This document shows, one piece after another, positions 32,528 to 42,829 of a stretch of 64,000 nt of DNA (position 1 is the stretch's first letter; each line of letters begins with the position of its first letter). Origin of the DNA: Furcasterigmium furcatum (lineage: Eukaryota; Ascomycota; Sordariomycetes; Glomerellales; Plectosphaerellaceae); the NCBI GenBank assembly GCA_001599815.1, contig BCIA01000003.1, positions 5,123,598-5,187,597 on the forward strand, read 5' to 3'. The notes under the pieces were generated by a model. It was not told where the DNA came from, searched no databases, and worked only from the letters and a program-made list of their open reading frames with translations. A program made the position numbers and the translations under genes.

Positions 32528-32668
32528 AGGACCCAATGGGACTTGAACCCATGACCTTCTGGAAGCTCCAAGCATTGATTGGCTGGAATCAGACGCGCTA
32601 CCCTGTGAGGGGTTAGTGTTGATCGACCCACAACAGAACTGGAATTACTCACGCTGCGCCATGGGTCC
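32528..32668 (-). tRNA. tRNA-Trp (CCA) with anticodon intron and a 50-bp D-loop insertion
   Basis: On the minus strand the acceptor GGACCCA pairs perfectly with TGGGTCC, and the T-arm ATGGG-TTCAAGT-CCCAT is perfect with a good B box. The anticodon CCA is at 32584-32586, followed after G37 by an intron of about 19 nt containing TTGGA that can pair with the anticodon, the normal nuclear arrangement. In addition, 50 bp at 32603-32652 interrupt the D-loop. They begin GTGAGT, contain CACTAAC near the 3' end and finish CACAG. Removing exactly this block gives a perfect D-stem GCGC/GCGC with loop AGCGGTA, including A14, G18G19 and A21. Oddities are a T discriminator and an A31-C39 mismatch, so a decaying gene is possible. 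The Pol III terminator is intact. Confidence 0.75.
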
Positions 32669-33285
32669 GATTGTTGAATTGGCCTGTTGGATGCACAAAC
32701 ACATGCGCAATGTCGATGTTCAGAGGATTTCCGCGTCACATCACCACACCTCGGTAAGAAACCAACTTCCAGCGTCACATACCCATTCAAGTTGCCAAAC
32801 ACAATATTTGCTTGTCCGTAAAATCCTCTCCTGTGCTCTGCCCGCAAGGCGCTCCTTTTTCCCCGGCGTACGAATTTCCTCGCCCGTAAGGATCTAGGAT
32901 GTGCTTTCTAACGAATCCCAAAGAGTCAACAATATTGGATGCAGCGACGCAACACATCCCTGCCACTTCGAATTCATCGAATTTCCGCGGAAAGAGCTGT
33001 TGAGATATTCCGCGAATAAAACCTATCTTCTGCTCCTAGTCTCGCGTATAGCCAGAACCCGCGTACATGGGACCAATATAGAACCATTTCAGTGCCGTCT
33101 TGAGTTAGGGGCATGCAATTCTGTGGCACGCATGTCGTAGGTGAGCCTAAAAGTGGAAGGTTGTAATGCTTGAGAGTCGAGACTCTGACAGGTCCGCTGA
33201 CATTATTGGATTTCATGTCAGAGATTCCTTCGGACGTGCAGGGGCAGAAGTTTCTCCGGTGTATCAACGATGACCCTCTGCCAAA
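32669..33285. other. Intergenic, no supported gene
   Basis: Spacer between the tRNA-Trp and the small secreted protein promoter. No convincing ORF, repeat or RNA. Confidence 0.5.
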
Positions 33286-33293
33286 TATAAATA
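33286..33293 (+). promoter_or_regulatory. TATA box of small secreted protein gene
   Basis: TATAAATA, 105-112 bp upstream of the ATG at 33398: a near-perfect TATA box in a typical position, consistent with a strongly inducible gene. Confidence 0.55.
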
Positions 33294-33397
33294 GGCACCC
33301 TCGGGATCGAGTTTGAGCAACTTCAGCAACAATCACGGCCTTCCTATACTCAAATTCATTCCAAACACATGTACTTTTCATCCACCTCCTCATCACA

Positions 33398-33802
33398 ATG
33401 AAGATCCGAGCTATCATCGCCCTTCTATTCGTCTTTGCAGGGCTAGCAGCCGCCGACTACAGACTTTGGGCGGGGAGCTGCTTCAGCTTCAACAGCGATT
33501 ACGAACCAAAGCGCGCGACCCAAGGATCCAACCCTTGCCGAGGGGAGAACTGGTCGGGTCTTGAGGGCGATTCGAAAGGCTCCTCCAGGAACCCCTGCAA
33601 CCGGAACCAAAAGCTGGAGTACCGACGCGTCAGGGCAGGGTCGTACGACATCTTCAGAAACAACAAGAAGGTCGGAAACTGCATCGAGTTCAAGGCGCCG
33701 AGGCCAACCAAGTCCTGCAGAATGGGGTTGGGGAATGCTGACTCCTGCGTCATGGTTGCCATGTACAACTGCAGGACACCAATCTGCAACTCTTGGCAGT
33801 AG
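33398..33802 (+). CDS. Small cysteine-rich secreted protein (effector candidate)
   Basis: A single exon of 134 residues. Residues 1-19 form a clear signal peptide (MKIRAIIALLFVFAGLAAA). The mature part of about 115 residues has eight cysteines (in GSCF, NPCR, NPCN, GNCI, KSCR, DSCV, YNCR, PICN), an even number that suggests four disulfides. It is basic and glycine/asparagine-rich, and has no domain I recognise. Size, cysteine content and secretion signal match fungal effector or antimicrobial-type proteins, but no function can be stated. A strong TATA box precedes it. It lies alone between the tRNA-Trp and an efflux-pump gene. Confidence 0.8.
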   Translation: MKIRAIIALLFVFAGLAAADYRLWAGSCFSFNSDYEPKRATQGSNPCRGENWSGLEGDSKGSSRNPCNRNQKLEYRRVRAGSYDIFRNNKKVGNCIEFKAPRPTKSCRMGLGNADSCVMVAMYNCRTPICNSWQ

Positions 33803-34461
33803 AGGTTCCGACTGCACAACAAGACGTCAGAAAGGCCTCAGCATATCGAACGCGCAAGGCATCTTTCTTCGCCGATCTTTTCAGCATGACAAGCTACCAT
33901 ATCCGCAACTGGGATCAATTTGTTTGACCAGATAATCACGAAGCGAAGGTATCGGCAATCTTGAGACCTATGGCGGGATTCCAAGACGGCAAAGCTGATG
34001 GCGATCCTTCTTTTCTTCAGAGGACATCAATGGACTACATCTAGTTTAGACAGACCTGGCTACATGTTCCTCCAGAATGTTCATTTTATTGGTAGAGCGG
34101 AGGTTACAGAGTATCAAGGTGTTTGAGACTTCAAGAAATTCCAACTTGCTATCGTTGGTTGCACTTGTTACGGTACCACAGTGAGGTGACTTCAATGTCC
34201 ATGCACCCGTTTCCTGTCTCACTCGTTTCTGCTCAGCAGGCATCTTCTATGGTCTTCTTGAAATTTGTGTTGAAACATTACGGACGTGACGAAAGTAATG
34301 AGACTGAACGATATCATTGCTGATTGCGGCACCAAAAACTATGAACCGGGATTCGTCAAATGAAGCAAAACACGGCCCGGGTCCCTGCATGCCAGTGTGG
34401 CCTGTATTGCCATGTCCCGACTTGCAGAAGCCCCGGAAAGAGAGAACACATGCCCTCAACT
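33803..34461. other. Intergenic, no supported gene
   Basis: 3' flanks of the small secreted protein and the convergent efflux-pump gene. Nothing recognised. Confidence 0.5.
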
Positions 34462-36246
34462 TCACAGATCATGATACTCCTTCTTGTGTTCGTTTCCCGA
34501 GTGCTTGTGCTCGTGACGGGCCTGAACCTTGGAGGCTACCTGCATCGACATCTGGTCCTTCGTGGTCTTCAGGACGAGGGAAATAAGCAGCGTGATAACA
34601 GAGAACGGGATCAACGCAAACCAAATAAACCTGAAGCTGTCCGCGTAGGCCTGTGCTACCGGCCGCGAAAGCATGCCCAGCAACTCCTCGGTGACGCCGG
34701 GGATGTCCATCAGAGAGTCATCATGTCCCATGTAAGCGCCGATGAACTCGGGGATGCTGGATGGGGGCACACCGTTGGCGATGGCCACCTCCCCGAGCTG
34801 CCGCGGGAGGTTCGCCGACAACTTCGTGGTGAAGATTTGCATGAAGATGACGAGCCCGACGGCCCCGCCGAGTCCGCGGACGGAAGTGCCGACGGCCACC
34901 GCGGTCGCGATGTACCGGTTGGGCGTGCACACTGAGGCGATGACGGGGATGATGACGCCCAGACTGCCGATTCCGGCGCCGACCAAAGCGCTGGCGAAGA
35001 ACCAGGCCGCGAAGTGCACGCCCGGGTTCATGATAGCCAGGAGGCCGCTGCCGAGGGCCAGCGTAGCTATGCCCCCGACGGCAACCCACTTGGCCTCCTT
35101 CGTGCGCGCCGTGATGGTGGCGGCGGCGACCACGCCGATCAGGGAACCGGCAGCGTTTGGGAGGTTATAGACCGCGGCCATGACAAAGTCATCAGTGAGC
35201 AGGGACAGGATGATCTGCGGCAGGAAGGCCTGCGAGCCGAAGATGACCATGCCTTCCACCAAGTTGAGGAGGAGGGTGATGGAGTAGTTGGGATGCTCGA
35301 AGAGTGATTTGGGGAAAAGCCCCTCGTCGACGCCCTTCCATTCCCAGAAACCCAGACCGACCAGGAGAAGGGCCCCGATGATGAGGAAGCAGAGAACGAT
35401 CGGGGAGACCCAGGGATAGTTTTGTCCTCCAAACTGGAGACCGAGGAGAATCAGCACCAGGGAGGTCGTGCCAACCAGGATACCGATCCAGTCGACCTTC
35501 ATGAGACGCTGCTTGACCGAGTAGCCTTCCGGGTTGGGTCTCTTGCCCGGCCGGTAGAAGATAACGAGGGCGATGAACGCGAGACCAAAAAATGCGGCGC
35601 CCAAATAAAACGCTAGGCGCCATCCTCTGTTGCGGCCGAACAAGCCGTGATTCATCGCGGCGCCTTGGCTGATCGTGCCAGCGGTAGCGGCCAACACGGC
35701 GAGCATGGTGCCGCCGCCGACGACGGGGGCTCTGAAGCGCTTCGGCACCACCTCTGCAAGTAGGGGCGTGGACAGGAAGCCGAGGGTCAGCCCGATGCCG
35801 TTGAGAACCTGGCCACCGATGATCATATTGACGTTGCTGGCGAAACCGCCCACAAACATGCCGACGATGCCGAAGAGGGAGCCGACGAGGAGGAAGATCC
35901 TTCGTCCGAAAATGTCGGAGAGATCGCCGATGAAGATGGAGATGACGCAGAGACACAGGCCGGGCGATGCGCCAATCCAAGCCGTGGTGTGGTGATCGGA
36001 CGGGTACTCGTACATGATGAAGGCGATGCTCGAGGCCGGGACAGCCATGGCCCAGGTGGATGCAAAGTAGATGAGGTACAATGCCGTAAGGTTAGTGATG
36101 ACATCGTAGTTCCAGGAGAAGTTCTCTTCCACGTCGTCGTCGAGCTGCTGCTCGAAGTGCGCGGTATCTGAGATGTTGCGGACATCTTGTTGCTTCTCCG
36201 TGCTTTGCACATCGCGCCTCTCCGAAGGCGAGACTTCGACGGCCAT
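34462..36246 (-). CDS. MFS efflux pump, Tri12/DHA2 type
   Basis: Single exon, 594 residues from the ATG at 36246; the open frame continues upstream, but that part is non-conserved and precedes the TATATAT box at about 36374. The protein has 14 predicted transmembrane helices. Visible MFS motifs are GDLSDIFGRRIFLLVGS (motif A) and GGQVLNGIGLTLGFLSTPLLAE (DHA2 motif C-like). It matches the trichothecene efflux pump (Tri12) family, which exports toxic metabolites or drugs by proton antiport at the plasma membrane. The C-tail is rich in H and K. No toxin biosynthesis gene is beside it, so the substrate is open. It is transcribed divergently from the GH2 gene 1.1 kb away. Confidence 0.9.
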   Translation of the reverse strand: MAVEVSPSERRDVQSTEKQQDVRNISDTAHFEQQLDDDVEENFSWNYDVITNLTALYLIYFASTWAMAVPASSIAFIMYEYPSDHHTTAWIGASPGLCLCVISIFIGDLSDIFGRRIFLLVGSLFGIVGMFVGGFASNVNMIIGGQVLNGIGLTLGFLSTPLLAEVVPKRFRAPVVGGGTMLAVLAATAGTISQGAAMNHGLFGRNRGWRLAFYLGAAFFGLAFIALVIFYRPGKRPNPEGYSVKQRLMKVDWIGILVGTTSLVLILLGLQFGGQNYPWVSPIVLCFLIIGALLLVGLGFWEWKGVDEGLFPKSLFEHPNYSITLLLNLVEGMVIFGSQAFLPQIILSLLTDDFVMAAVYNLPNAAGSLIGVVAAATITARTKEAKWVAVGGIATLALGSGLLAIMNPGVHFAAWFFASALVGAGIGSLGVIIPVIASVCTPNRYIATAVAVGTSVRGLGGAVGLVIFMQIFTTKLSANLPRQLGEVAIANGVPPSSIPEFIGAYMGHDDSLMDIPGVTEELLGMLSRPVAQAYADSFRFIWFALIPFSVITLLISLVLKTTKDQMSMQVASKVQARHEHKHSGNEHKKEYHDL

Positions 36247-37240
36247 GATGCGGTTGATACACGCGAGGTTCAAGACGGAGAAGTTTGTCTGGAGATAAGA
36301 GATAGATTTGTAAGAAGTGATTGGTGGCTTAACCGGCGGTATGGAGGTTTTCGAAGTGGGATCCAGGGCACAGATATATATCCAAGACGAGGCTTCTGGT
36401 TGTCGTTGAGTTCCCCGGCCCTCTAGTCCCACAGTTGAAAGCTGGGGAAGCGGTGCGGGGTAGAATCCGAACCCTCGGGAGCTAATTCATCAGCTATTTG
36501 CGCGGGTATGGTGCGGCTATGACTTACGACCTGCTATACCACTACCTAACAAGCACGGTACGGTCAGGGTTCTGAGCTTGGGTGATTGCTACTAGTATGC
36601 CAATGTCAACACCCCTGTGGCTCACCTACTCGGCCTTGAGCAAGCACCGGTTGGACGATACTTTCTTTCGGCCAATAATCGAATGGGGCGTCGAGAGAGG
36701 CGCGACCTAGACCGGGTGCCAAGTCATGTCGCGTCGACTCGTTGTGAAGCGCAGCTCCCCCGAGATCGCTGGCGTGCCGCCGTGTTTAAACCGAACCTCC
36801 TCAGGGTCATTCGGCCGATATTCTTCCCAGGTAGGTCAATGCCATCGCAGGCGCTCCAATAGGCCTCAGTGGCTGCCAAAAAGGTCCGGACCGGCGGCTG
36901 GCTGTGTCGCTGGAGAGTTGGCCAAGTGACGGAGAGGCGTTCACCCTGGGCAGTCTAGATTTGTCTTGGGGCCATGACTTACAAGCGCTTGAATCAAAAA
37001 CCACACTGGTAGAAATCTCGGGCAAGAACTTAACTCCTTTCCCGTGCACGGGTTTCACCAAGGTTCCGCGTGTCTGAAAGACGAGTCACGAGCCAGACTT
37101 CAGGTCTCGTCGGCGCAATGTTGGCTCTCCGGCCGAGTGGGGCGGCTCGGGAATCTCGGGTTGTTCGGGTTGTTCGGGTCCTGTCTCGGGACTTGTCCAA
37201 CACCCGAGCTGTGGTAAGTCCAGTTCACTTGAGCGTCAGG
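36247..37240. other. Divergent intergenic region
   Basis: About 1 kb between the efflux pump and the GH2 gene. A TATATAT element at 36374-36380 probably serves the pump and TATAAA at 37241 the GH2 gene. A B-box-like GGTTCGGATTC occurs at 36450-36470 on the minus strand, but no cloverleaf forms. Confidence 0.45.
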
Positions 37241-37246
37241 TATAAA
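37241..37246 (+). promoter_or_regulatory. TATA box of GH2 gene
   Basis: TATAAA, 105 bp upstream of the GH2 ATG, with the same spacing as the other TATA boxes seen here. Confidence 0.5.
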
Positions 37247-37345
37247 GTCCTACTAGTACAAGATGACGAGGAACGCGATGAGACATCAGATAATTAAAAG
37301 AATCTCAGGACTTTCAAACCAAGAAGACTTTTCAATTTCGGCATC

Positions 37346-39904
37346 ATGTCGCAGAACCGCCAGCTTTTCGACCAGGGCTGGACCGTCCATGTCGGCGACG
37401 ACATCGCCCACTCCCGACGCGTCACGGCAAAAGCCGCCACCGCTAACGGCTGGAGTGACCTCACCAATGAAGAGAGAGATGCAGCTGGCCACGCCCAGAC
37501 CGTCGTTGAAAGCATGGGCCGCCACTTCCAAGCTGTTAAGGTGAGGCCCTCGTCGGCCGATGCGGCATGGGAGCCGGTGGATCTTCCTCACGACTGGAGA
37601 ATCAAGACGAAACCCGTTCCGGATTATCCAGTGCCTGACGACTATCCTCGCGTGTGGCAGGGGTTCTTCAGGCCAGGCGTCGCTTACTATCGCAAGCTTT
37701 TCGAAGCCCCCGAGTTGTCGCCGCATGAGCGTGTCTCCATCACCTTCGAGGGAATCTCTGGCTTCTCGGACGTCTGGTTGAACGGTTTCTGGATCGGACA
37801 GCAGTCATCTGGTTACTCACCTCTGACCATTGACCTCACCGAGTTGCTGCGCCCGGTAGGACAGGGGCCCAATGTCCTGCTCGTCCGTGCCGACTCGACC
37901 GAGGCAGAGGGATGGTGGTACGAGGGCGGTGGCATCTACCGCCACGTCTGGCTCGACGTCTTCAGCGATGTATTTGCGGTCCCAGACAGCCTGTACGTTC
38001 GCACACCGGAGGCTTCAGAGAAGGAGGCTTTGGTACTCGTCAACCTCGAAATTCGCAACGAGAGTCCCGAGTCAGTCACCGCTTCTGTTGTCTTCCAGGT
38101 CACAGATGCAGAAACTGGTGAGGAGGTTGTCCCTGCTTCCTCCGTCCCGGGAACCCCCGTGGCGAGCAGCGCGTTCGTTGGGGTCTCTGCAGAGTTCAAG
38201 ATAGCCACCCCCAAGCTCTGGCAGCTTGGCAAAGGAGGTCTATACAACATGACCGCCACCGTGTCGAGCACCGCCGGCGCACCGACATCAGTCGCGTCCA
38301 CTAAATTCGGCATCCGCACCATTGAATGGGTCGATGACGGCGTCCGTGTCAACGGGAAGTGGACAAAGCTTTATGGAGCGAATATCCACCAGGACTGGGC
38401 AGTCTTTGGAGTTGCCCTCCCCGACCGCGTCATCGAACAGAAACTCGAGCTCTGCGCCGAGGTTGGCTTCAACGCAGTGCGCACAGCCCATCACGCACCG
38501 ACGCCGGAGTTGGTCGATCACGCGGATCGCATGGGAATGCTGCTGCTCTTGGAGAACCGCAACTTCAGCACCTCAACGGCCTGCCTCGAGGAGTTGAGGT
38601 CCTTGGTTCGTCGGTTTCGGAGCCGGCCCTCGGTGCTGATCTGGAGCATCGAGAACGAAGAGATGGATCTTCAGGGTACAGCTGTAGGTCGTGGTATCCT
38701 GCAGCGCCTGGTCAGAGAGATTAAGGCTCTTGATCCTGACCGTCCCACCGTTTTCGGCGGCGTGGTGTCATTCGACGACGCTTCCTATTATGGCCTTACC
38801 GATGTCGTGGGCATGCATTACCGCTCATTCTTCGGCGTGCTCGACCAGACCATCAGCTACGTACCCAACAAGCCTCACATTCTTGACGAAGAGGGCCTCT
38901 ACCCATCCACCCGGGGCGTGTACCACTACGACAAGGAAAAGGCCCACGCGGGTTCACTATCATCGCTCCGCGACGTGATGACCGACAATCCCAACCCTGC
39001 CGCGAATGCTGCGCTCATGCCTCCAAACTTCAAGATAACCGGCAACACCGCCGCGGATCTGACCACTGCCTACAACCACCCCAAGACCTCCGGCACTTTC
39101 GTATGGGCAGGGCTGGACTACATCGGCGAGCCGACTCCTCAGCGTTGGCCCGCGACAACCTCGAGCTACGGGACTCGCGACCTCATCGGGCTCCCCAAGG
39201 ATTACTACTGGCTTCTTCGGTCCATCTGTCGTCCTGAGCCACTCGTCCATGCATTTCCTCACTGGACATGGCCTGGATCAGAAGGCAAGAAACTCCCGTT
39301 CCGCGTCTACTCAAACTGTGAGGCCGTCGAGTTTGTCGTCAACGGTACACCCGTGGGCGGCCGCTTCCCCGTAAAAGGCAGCATGTTTGTGGCGCCGGAC
39401 GGCATCGAGTACCAGCCAGGCGAGTTGGTCGTGCGTGGCTACAACGGGGACAAATTGGCGGCGGAACACCGTCAGATTACCGTGGGCGCCGCAGCTCGTC
39501 TCTCCATTACCGCGGACCGCAGTACTCTTTCGACCTCTGGGCGAGATGTGAGTCTTGTTCGCGTGGCTATTACTGACGCCGACGGGAACCTGATACCTGA
39601 TTACGACGGCGAGGTTCAGTTCACGGTCGAAGGAGCTGGGTACCTGATTGGCGTGCACAATGCCGATCCCTCGATCCACGATTACGCCTCGGTGTCGTCT
39701 ACGAGGGCCTTCAACGGGTTTGTCGGCGCGTACGTGGGAGCAGGTATGCAGACTGGGGAGGTTCGTCTACTTGCTGCAGCGGACGGGCTTGAGACGGGCT
39801 CGACGCTGTTGACCGTTTCCGAGGGCGAGCCCGAGCACAAGGTCCATGTTGTGGAAGACGAGGCGCAAAACACGCTATTCGGCGGACATTTCCAGTATCC
39901 TTAG
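37346..39904 (+). CDS. GH2 beta-galactosidase-like glycosidase
   Basis: One uninterrupted exon of 852 residues. The order of domains fits GH2: an N-terminal sugar-binding sandwich (VDLPHDWRI, YYRKLF, GWWYEGGGIYRHVWL), a central Ig-like domain, the TIM barrel from about residue 345 (YGANIHQDWAVFG, FNAVRTAHHAPTPELVDHADRMG), then C-terminal domains like DUF4982 (FVWAGLDYIGEPTPQRWP, PHWTWPGSEGKKLPFRVYSN) and an Ig/Big-type tail. The acid/base is probably E438 in WSIENEEM; the nucleophile is probably E515 or E516 in HILDEEG. No signal peptide is visible, so the enzyme is probably intracellular. Lack of introns in 2.6 kb is notable beside intron-rich neighbours. It would cleave a beta-galactoside or beta-glucuronide; the exact substrate is unknown. 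Confidence 0.9.
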   Translation: MSQNRQLFDQGWTVHVGDDIAHSRRVTAKAATANGWSDLTNEERDAAGHAQTVVESMGRHFQAVKVRPSSADAAWEPVDLPHDWRIKTKPVPDYPVPDDYPRVWQGFFRPGVAYYRKLFEAPELSPHERVSITFEGISGFSDVWLNGFWIGQQSSGYSPLTIDLTELLRPVGQGPNVLLVRADSTEAEGWWYEGGGIYRHVWLDVFSDVFAVPDSLYVRTPEASEKEALVLVNLEIRNESPESVTASVVFQVTDAETGEEVVPASSVPGTPVASSAFVGVSAEFKIATPKLWQLGKGGLYNMTATVSSTAGAPTSVASTKFGIRTIEWVDDGVRVNGKWTKLYGANIHQDWAVFGVALPDRVIEQKLELCAEVGFNAVRTAHHAPTPELVDHADRMGMLLLLENRNFSTSTACLEELRSLVRRFRSRPSVLIWSIENEEMDLQGTAVGRGILQRLVREIKALDPDRPTVFGGVVSFDDASYYGLTDVVGMHYRSFFGVLDQTISYVPNKPHILDEEGLYPSTRGVYHYDKEKAHAGSLSSLRDVMTDNPNPAANAALMPPNFKITGNTAADLTTAYNHPKTSGTFVWAGLDYIGEPTPQRWPATTSSYGTRDLIGLPKDYYWLLRSICRPEPLVHAFPHWTWPGSEGKKLPFRVYSNCEAVEFVVNGTPVGGRFPVKGSMFVAPDGIEYQPGELVVRGYNGDKLAAEHRQITVGAAARLSITADRSTLSTSGRDVSLVRVAITDADGNLIPDYDGEVQFTVEGAGYLIGVHNADPSIHDYASVSSTRAFNGFVGAYVGAGMQTGEVRLLAAADGLETGSTLLTVSEGEPEHKVHVVEDEAQNTLFGGHFQYP

Positions 39905-40300
39905 AGAAATATCCTACCTCTGTAGTCAGTGCGAGGGGACCTTCAGGCTTTCATTTCTGCGCCCACGAACGTGGCATCCTAGACAAATAAATTATAAGAT
40001 TTCGGGGCAAAACGAACAGGAATACAGTACTCATATTTCATTAATACCGCAGTCCCCAATTACAGGAATATTCATGCACCACGTGCACACTTCTGTTGTG
40101 ACAGTATAACGAAGCCCAGAATTCATGTTATCACAAGTCCGAGGAGAATGAGGATCTGGGAGGTACTGCAGGTCGAGTGTATCTGAGCCAGCCAGAGACC
40201 AAGTAAGATGACCACACCCACCCCGCCGATATTTCTAACCCGACCTTCGCCGAGGATATGGATAGCCTCAGTGGGTTTCGTCTTGCGTGCCGAGTGACTA

Positions 40301-40993
40301 CTACCTGGAGTACTGGGGGTAGGACTGGTTGTTGTACTGATTGTGGTATTCCGTGTTTGGGTAGGTTGCCGGCGAGACATTTCGCAGCGGCTGCTGGTCT
40401 TCGTAGGTATCGGAGAGGTTCTCGAACTTGCGATCATCGGCCTTGATCTTCGGGAGCCGCAGCTCCTTGAAAGAGAGAATTGCGGCATAGGCAGACATGA
40501 CGCTGGTCCCGAGTTAGCTACCCGATGTACTTGAACCCAACAAATCTCAACATACCAGATAGCCGCCGCGAGCCCAATGATGGTCCAGCCAAAGATGCAG
40601 CTCGTGCCCATGGGCTTGTCCAGGGGGCATCTGGCACTGGTTGCCATTTGCGCAAGGTAGATGACGACGGCCCAGAAGCCGATCTCGAGCGTGTTGAGGA
40701 TGAGGTTTGCCTTGCGGCTGTGGAAGCGCATGCAACTGCGAACGTGCTCCGTCAGGAGCTGGTAGCCGATGATGAGGAGTGACTTGGCGCCCTGGTCAAG
40801 TTGTGTTAGTCTCAGTCAGCACTCGAGGATGAGCAGAAGCATAGCTCACCATGCCCAGGGCCATGGTGTCTGCGTTCGACATGGGAAACTCCGCTAGTAT
40901 GATGCGTCCGACAGACAGTCCCATGGCACCAAGGACTAGAGTTGCCTCCAGGACATGCGCTTTGGTCTTGTGTTGCACGTTAAAGAAGCCCAT
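40301..40993 (-). CDS. Four-helix integral membrane protein
   Basis: Exons 40850-40993, 40556-40791 and 40301-40502 join in frame (introns 58 and 53 bp) to give 193 residues. Four hydrophobic segments can be seen: HVLEATLVLGAMGLSVGRIIL, AKSLLIIGYQLL, LEIGFWAVVIYLAQMA, and CIFGWTIIGLAAAI. The C-tail is polar and ends rich in N, Q and Y. The layout resembles MARVEL-like fungal membrane proteins, but I see no decisive motif. Its promoter faces the RTA1 gene. Function unknown. Confidence 0.7.
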
Positions 40994-41898
40994 GGTGGAT
41001 GACGACTGAGTCAGCTAGACTGAAAAGCTAAAGGAGCGACTAAGAAGAAGGCAGCAGAGACCGTGAAGAGAGTGTCGGGTTCGTGTTCCAGGAACGTGCC
41101 GAAAAGTGTTGTCAGATGCGTCTACCGGAGATGGCGGCACAGGCAGACGGCAATCGTTCGTTCATATAAGGTACTTACACAGGGCTGTGGCCGTGCTCCC
41201 AACACCCGAACCAGACTCGGGTGCTCTGTTTCGGTGAGCTCGAGCCATGACACCAGCACCGACCCCATGCTGGCCGGTCTGGCAGGCCCTGACGAACATT
41301 GCCACGTCAATAATTACGTTCGGCAGGGCTGAGCTTGAAAATAACGCCGAGACGGGAGATCTGACCCGGGGGAGTGGAGGAAGAGCTTCTTTTTCTGGGA
41401 CGGTCCACGCGGCAGCGCCGGCACCTGAGTGGGGCCGGGCGTTTCGGCAGCCGCTAAAGCTCGGGTCATGCCGAGAAGCGCTCCCAACTCTGTGAGAAAC
41501 TCACGAGAAATCCGAGTTCATGACTCGGGCCCACGCGCGGAGAACTCGGACGCGGGTGAGATGAGCGTCCCAGGCAACCCCCGTCTATCTGCAGGGCGTC
41601 GTAATTCCCAGCGACTAGCAATATCTGCCGATAGGTTTTCTTTCTGGCGTGGAATTGCGTTCGGGCACTTACCTAGTTCCGGCTACGGCCACGGCGATTG
41701 CGAGACCGAGAGCGAGATGTACTACGCGGCCGCAGTCTCGATGCTTTGTATAAGATGGGGCGCAGGAGCCCCAAGTTTCGATATTGTCTTGGCATCTTCA
41801 ACCCCTATTCTTACCCTTCCTGACCTGAGTGTTGGCACGTCTCATTTCCCGAGTATCCCAATACCCAAACAACAACCCGAAGAGGCCGAGTCCCCAAC
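40994..41898. other. Divergent intergenic region
   Basis: About 0.9 kb between the four-helix protein and the RTA1-like gene. TATAAG at 41749-41754 lies 150 bp before the RTA1 ATG. Nothing else recognised. Confidence 0.45.
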
Positions 41899-42829
41899 AT
41901 GCCCACCCTGCAGACCTACAACGGCTACCCGCTGTGGCGGTACGTCCCCTCGCTGCCGGCGGCTATCGTCTTCGCGGCTATTTTCGGCACCCTCACAGTT
42001 GCCCACACATGGAGGATGTTCCGTCACAAGATGTGGTTCTGTATCCCCTTCGTCGTCGGAGGTATCTGTAAGTCAGCCACACCAGTGGAGGAACACATGG
42101 GTAGCATGAGGTAGAGACTGATACCGACCAGTCGAGGTCGTAGGCTATGCAGGCCGAGCGGCAGCAACCAACGCCACGGGCGAGCTCATTCCCTACGTCC
42201 TCCAGTCGACCTTCCTCCTCCTCGCGCCCATCCTCTTCGCCGCCAGCCTCTACATGACGCTGAGCAGGATCGTCCTGGCCGTCGACGGCGGCAAGTGCTC
42301 GCTCTTTCGGCCGCAGTGGCTCACGCGCATCTTCGTCTCGGGCGACGTCTTCAGCTTCATCGTCCAGGCGAGCGGCGCCGGCCTGAGGGTGCAGGCCGGC
42401 ACGGGCAACAGCACCATCAACCCCAACCTGGGCGCGTGGGTCATCGTGGGCGGACTGGTGTTCCAGATCGTCATCTTCGGCGTCTTCATCGCCGCGGCTT
42501 TCGTGTTCCACCGGCGCTTCCTGGCCGTGGCCGGCTCGGGTGTCGTGAATGGCGTGCCATGGCAGGGGAGCATCTACATGCTCTACGTGACGTCGGCCGT
42601 GGTGATGACCAGGAACGTGTTCCGCGTGGTCGAATACGCCATGGGCCACGACGGATACCTGCTGGGTGTGGAATGGGGCGTGTACGTGTTCGACGCGGCG
42701 CTCATGACCATTACCATGGGCTGGTTCCTCTGGCGGTATCCCAGCCAGCTGAAGCCGGCGCTGAAGGCGCGAAATTCGAGCGGCGAGGACGGCGTCGCGT
42801 TCGACCAGGTGCAAAGTGAGAGGAAGTAG
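41899..42829 (+). CDS. RTA1-like seven-helix protein
   Basis: Exons 41899-42067 and 42132-42829 join in phase 1 across a 64-bp intron to 288 residues. RTA1 family blocks are visible: YNGYPLWRYVPSLPAAIVFA, FEVVGYAGRAAA, YVLQSTFLLLAPILFAASLYM, RIFVSGDVFSFIVQASGAG, FRVVEYAMGHDGYLL and the following E-W-G-V-Y-VFD. These are seven-helix proteins linked to lipid translocation and resistance to amphipathic compounds (RTA1, RSB1). The C-terminus is cytosolic and polar. It is intact and of the usual length. Confidence 0.92.

Noticed and set aside
34360..34935. 191-codon plus-strand frame
   Set aside because: Antisense shadow of the MFS efflux pump.
36440..36545. tRNA-like sequence on the minus strand with A-box-like TGGTATAGCAGG and GGTTCGGATTC
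   Set aside because: No acceptor or T-stem pairing can be drawn and the B box is out of register; not a tRNA.
42295..42819. 174-codon plus frame rich in R and H, and the 287-codon minus frame 41993-42856
   Set aside because: Both are shadows of the RTA1-like exon 2, caused by its GC-rich third positions.
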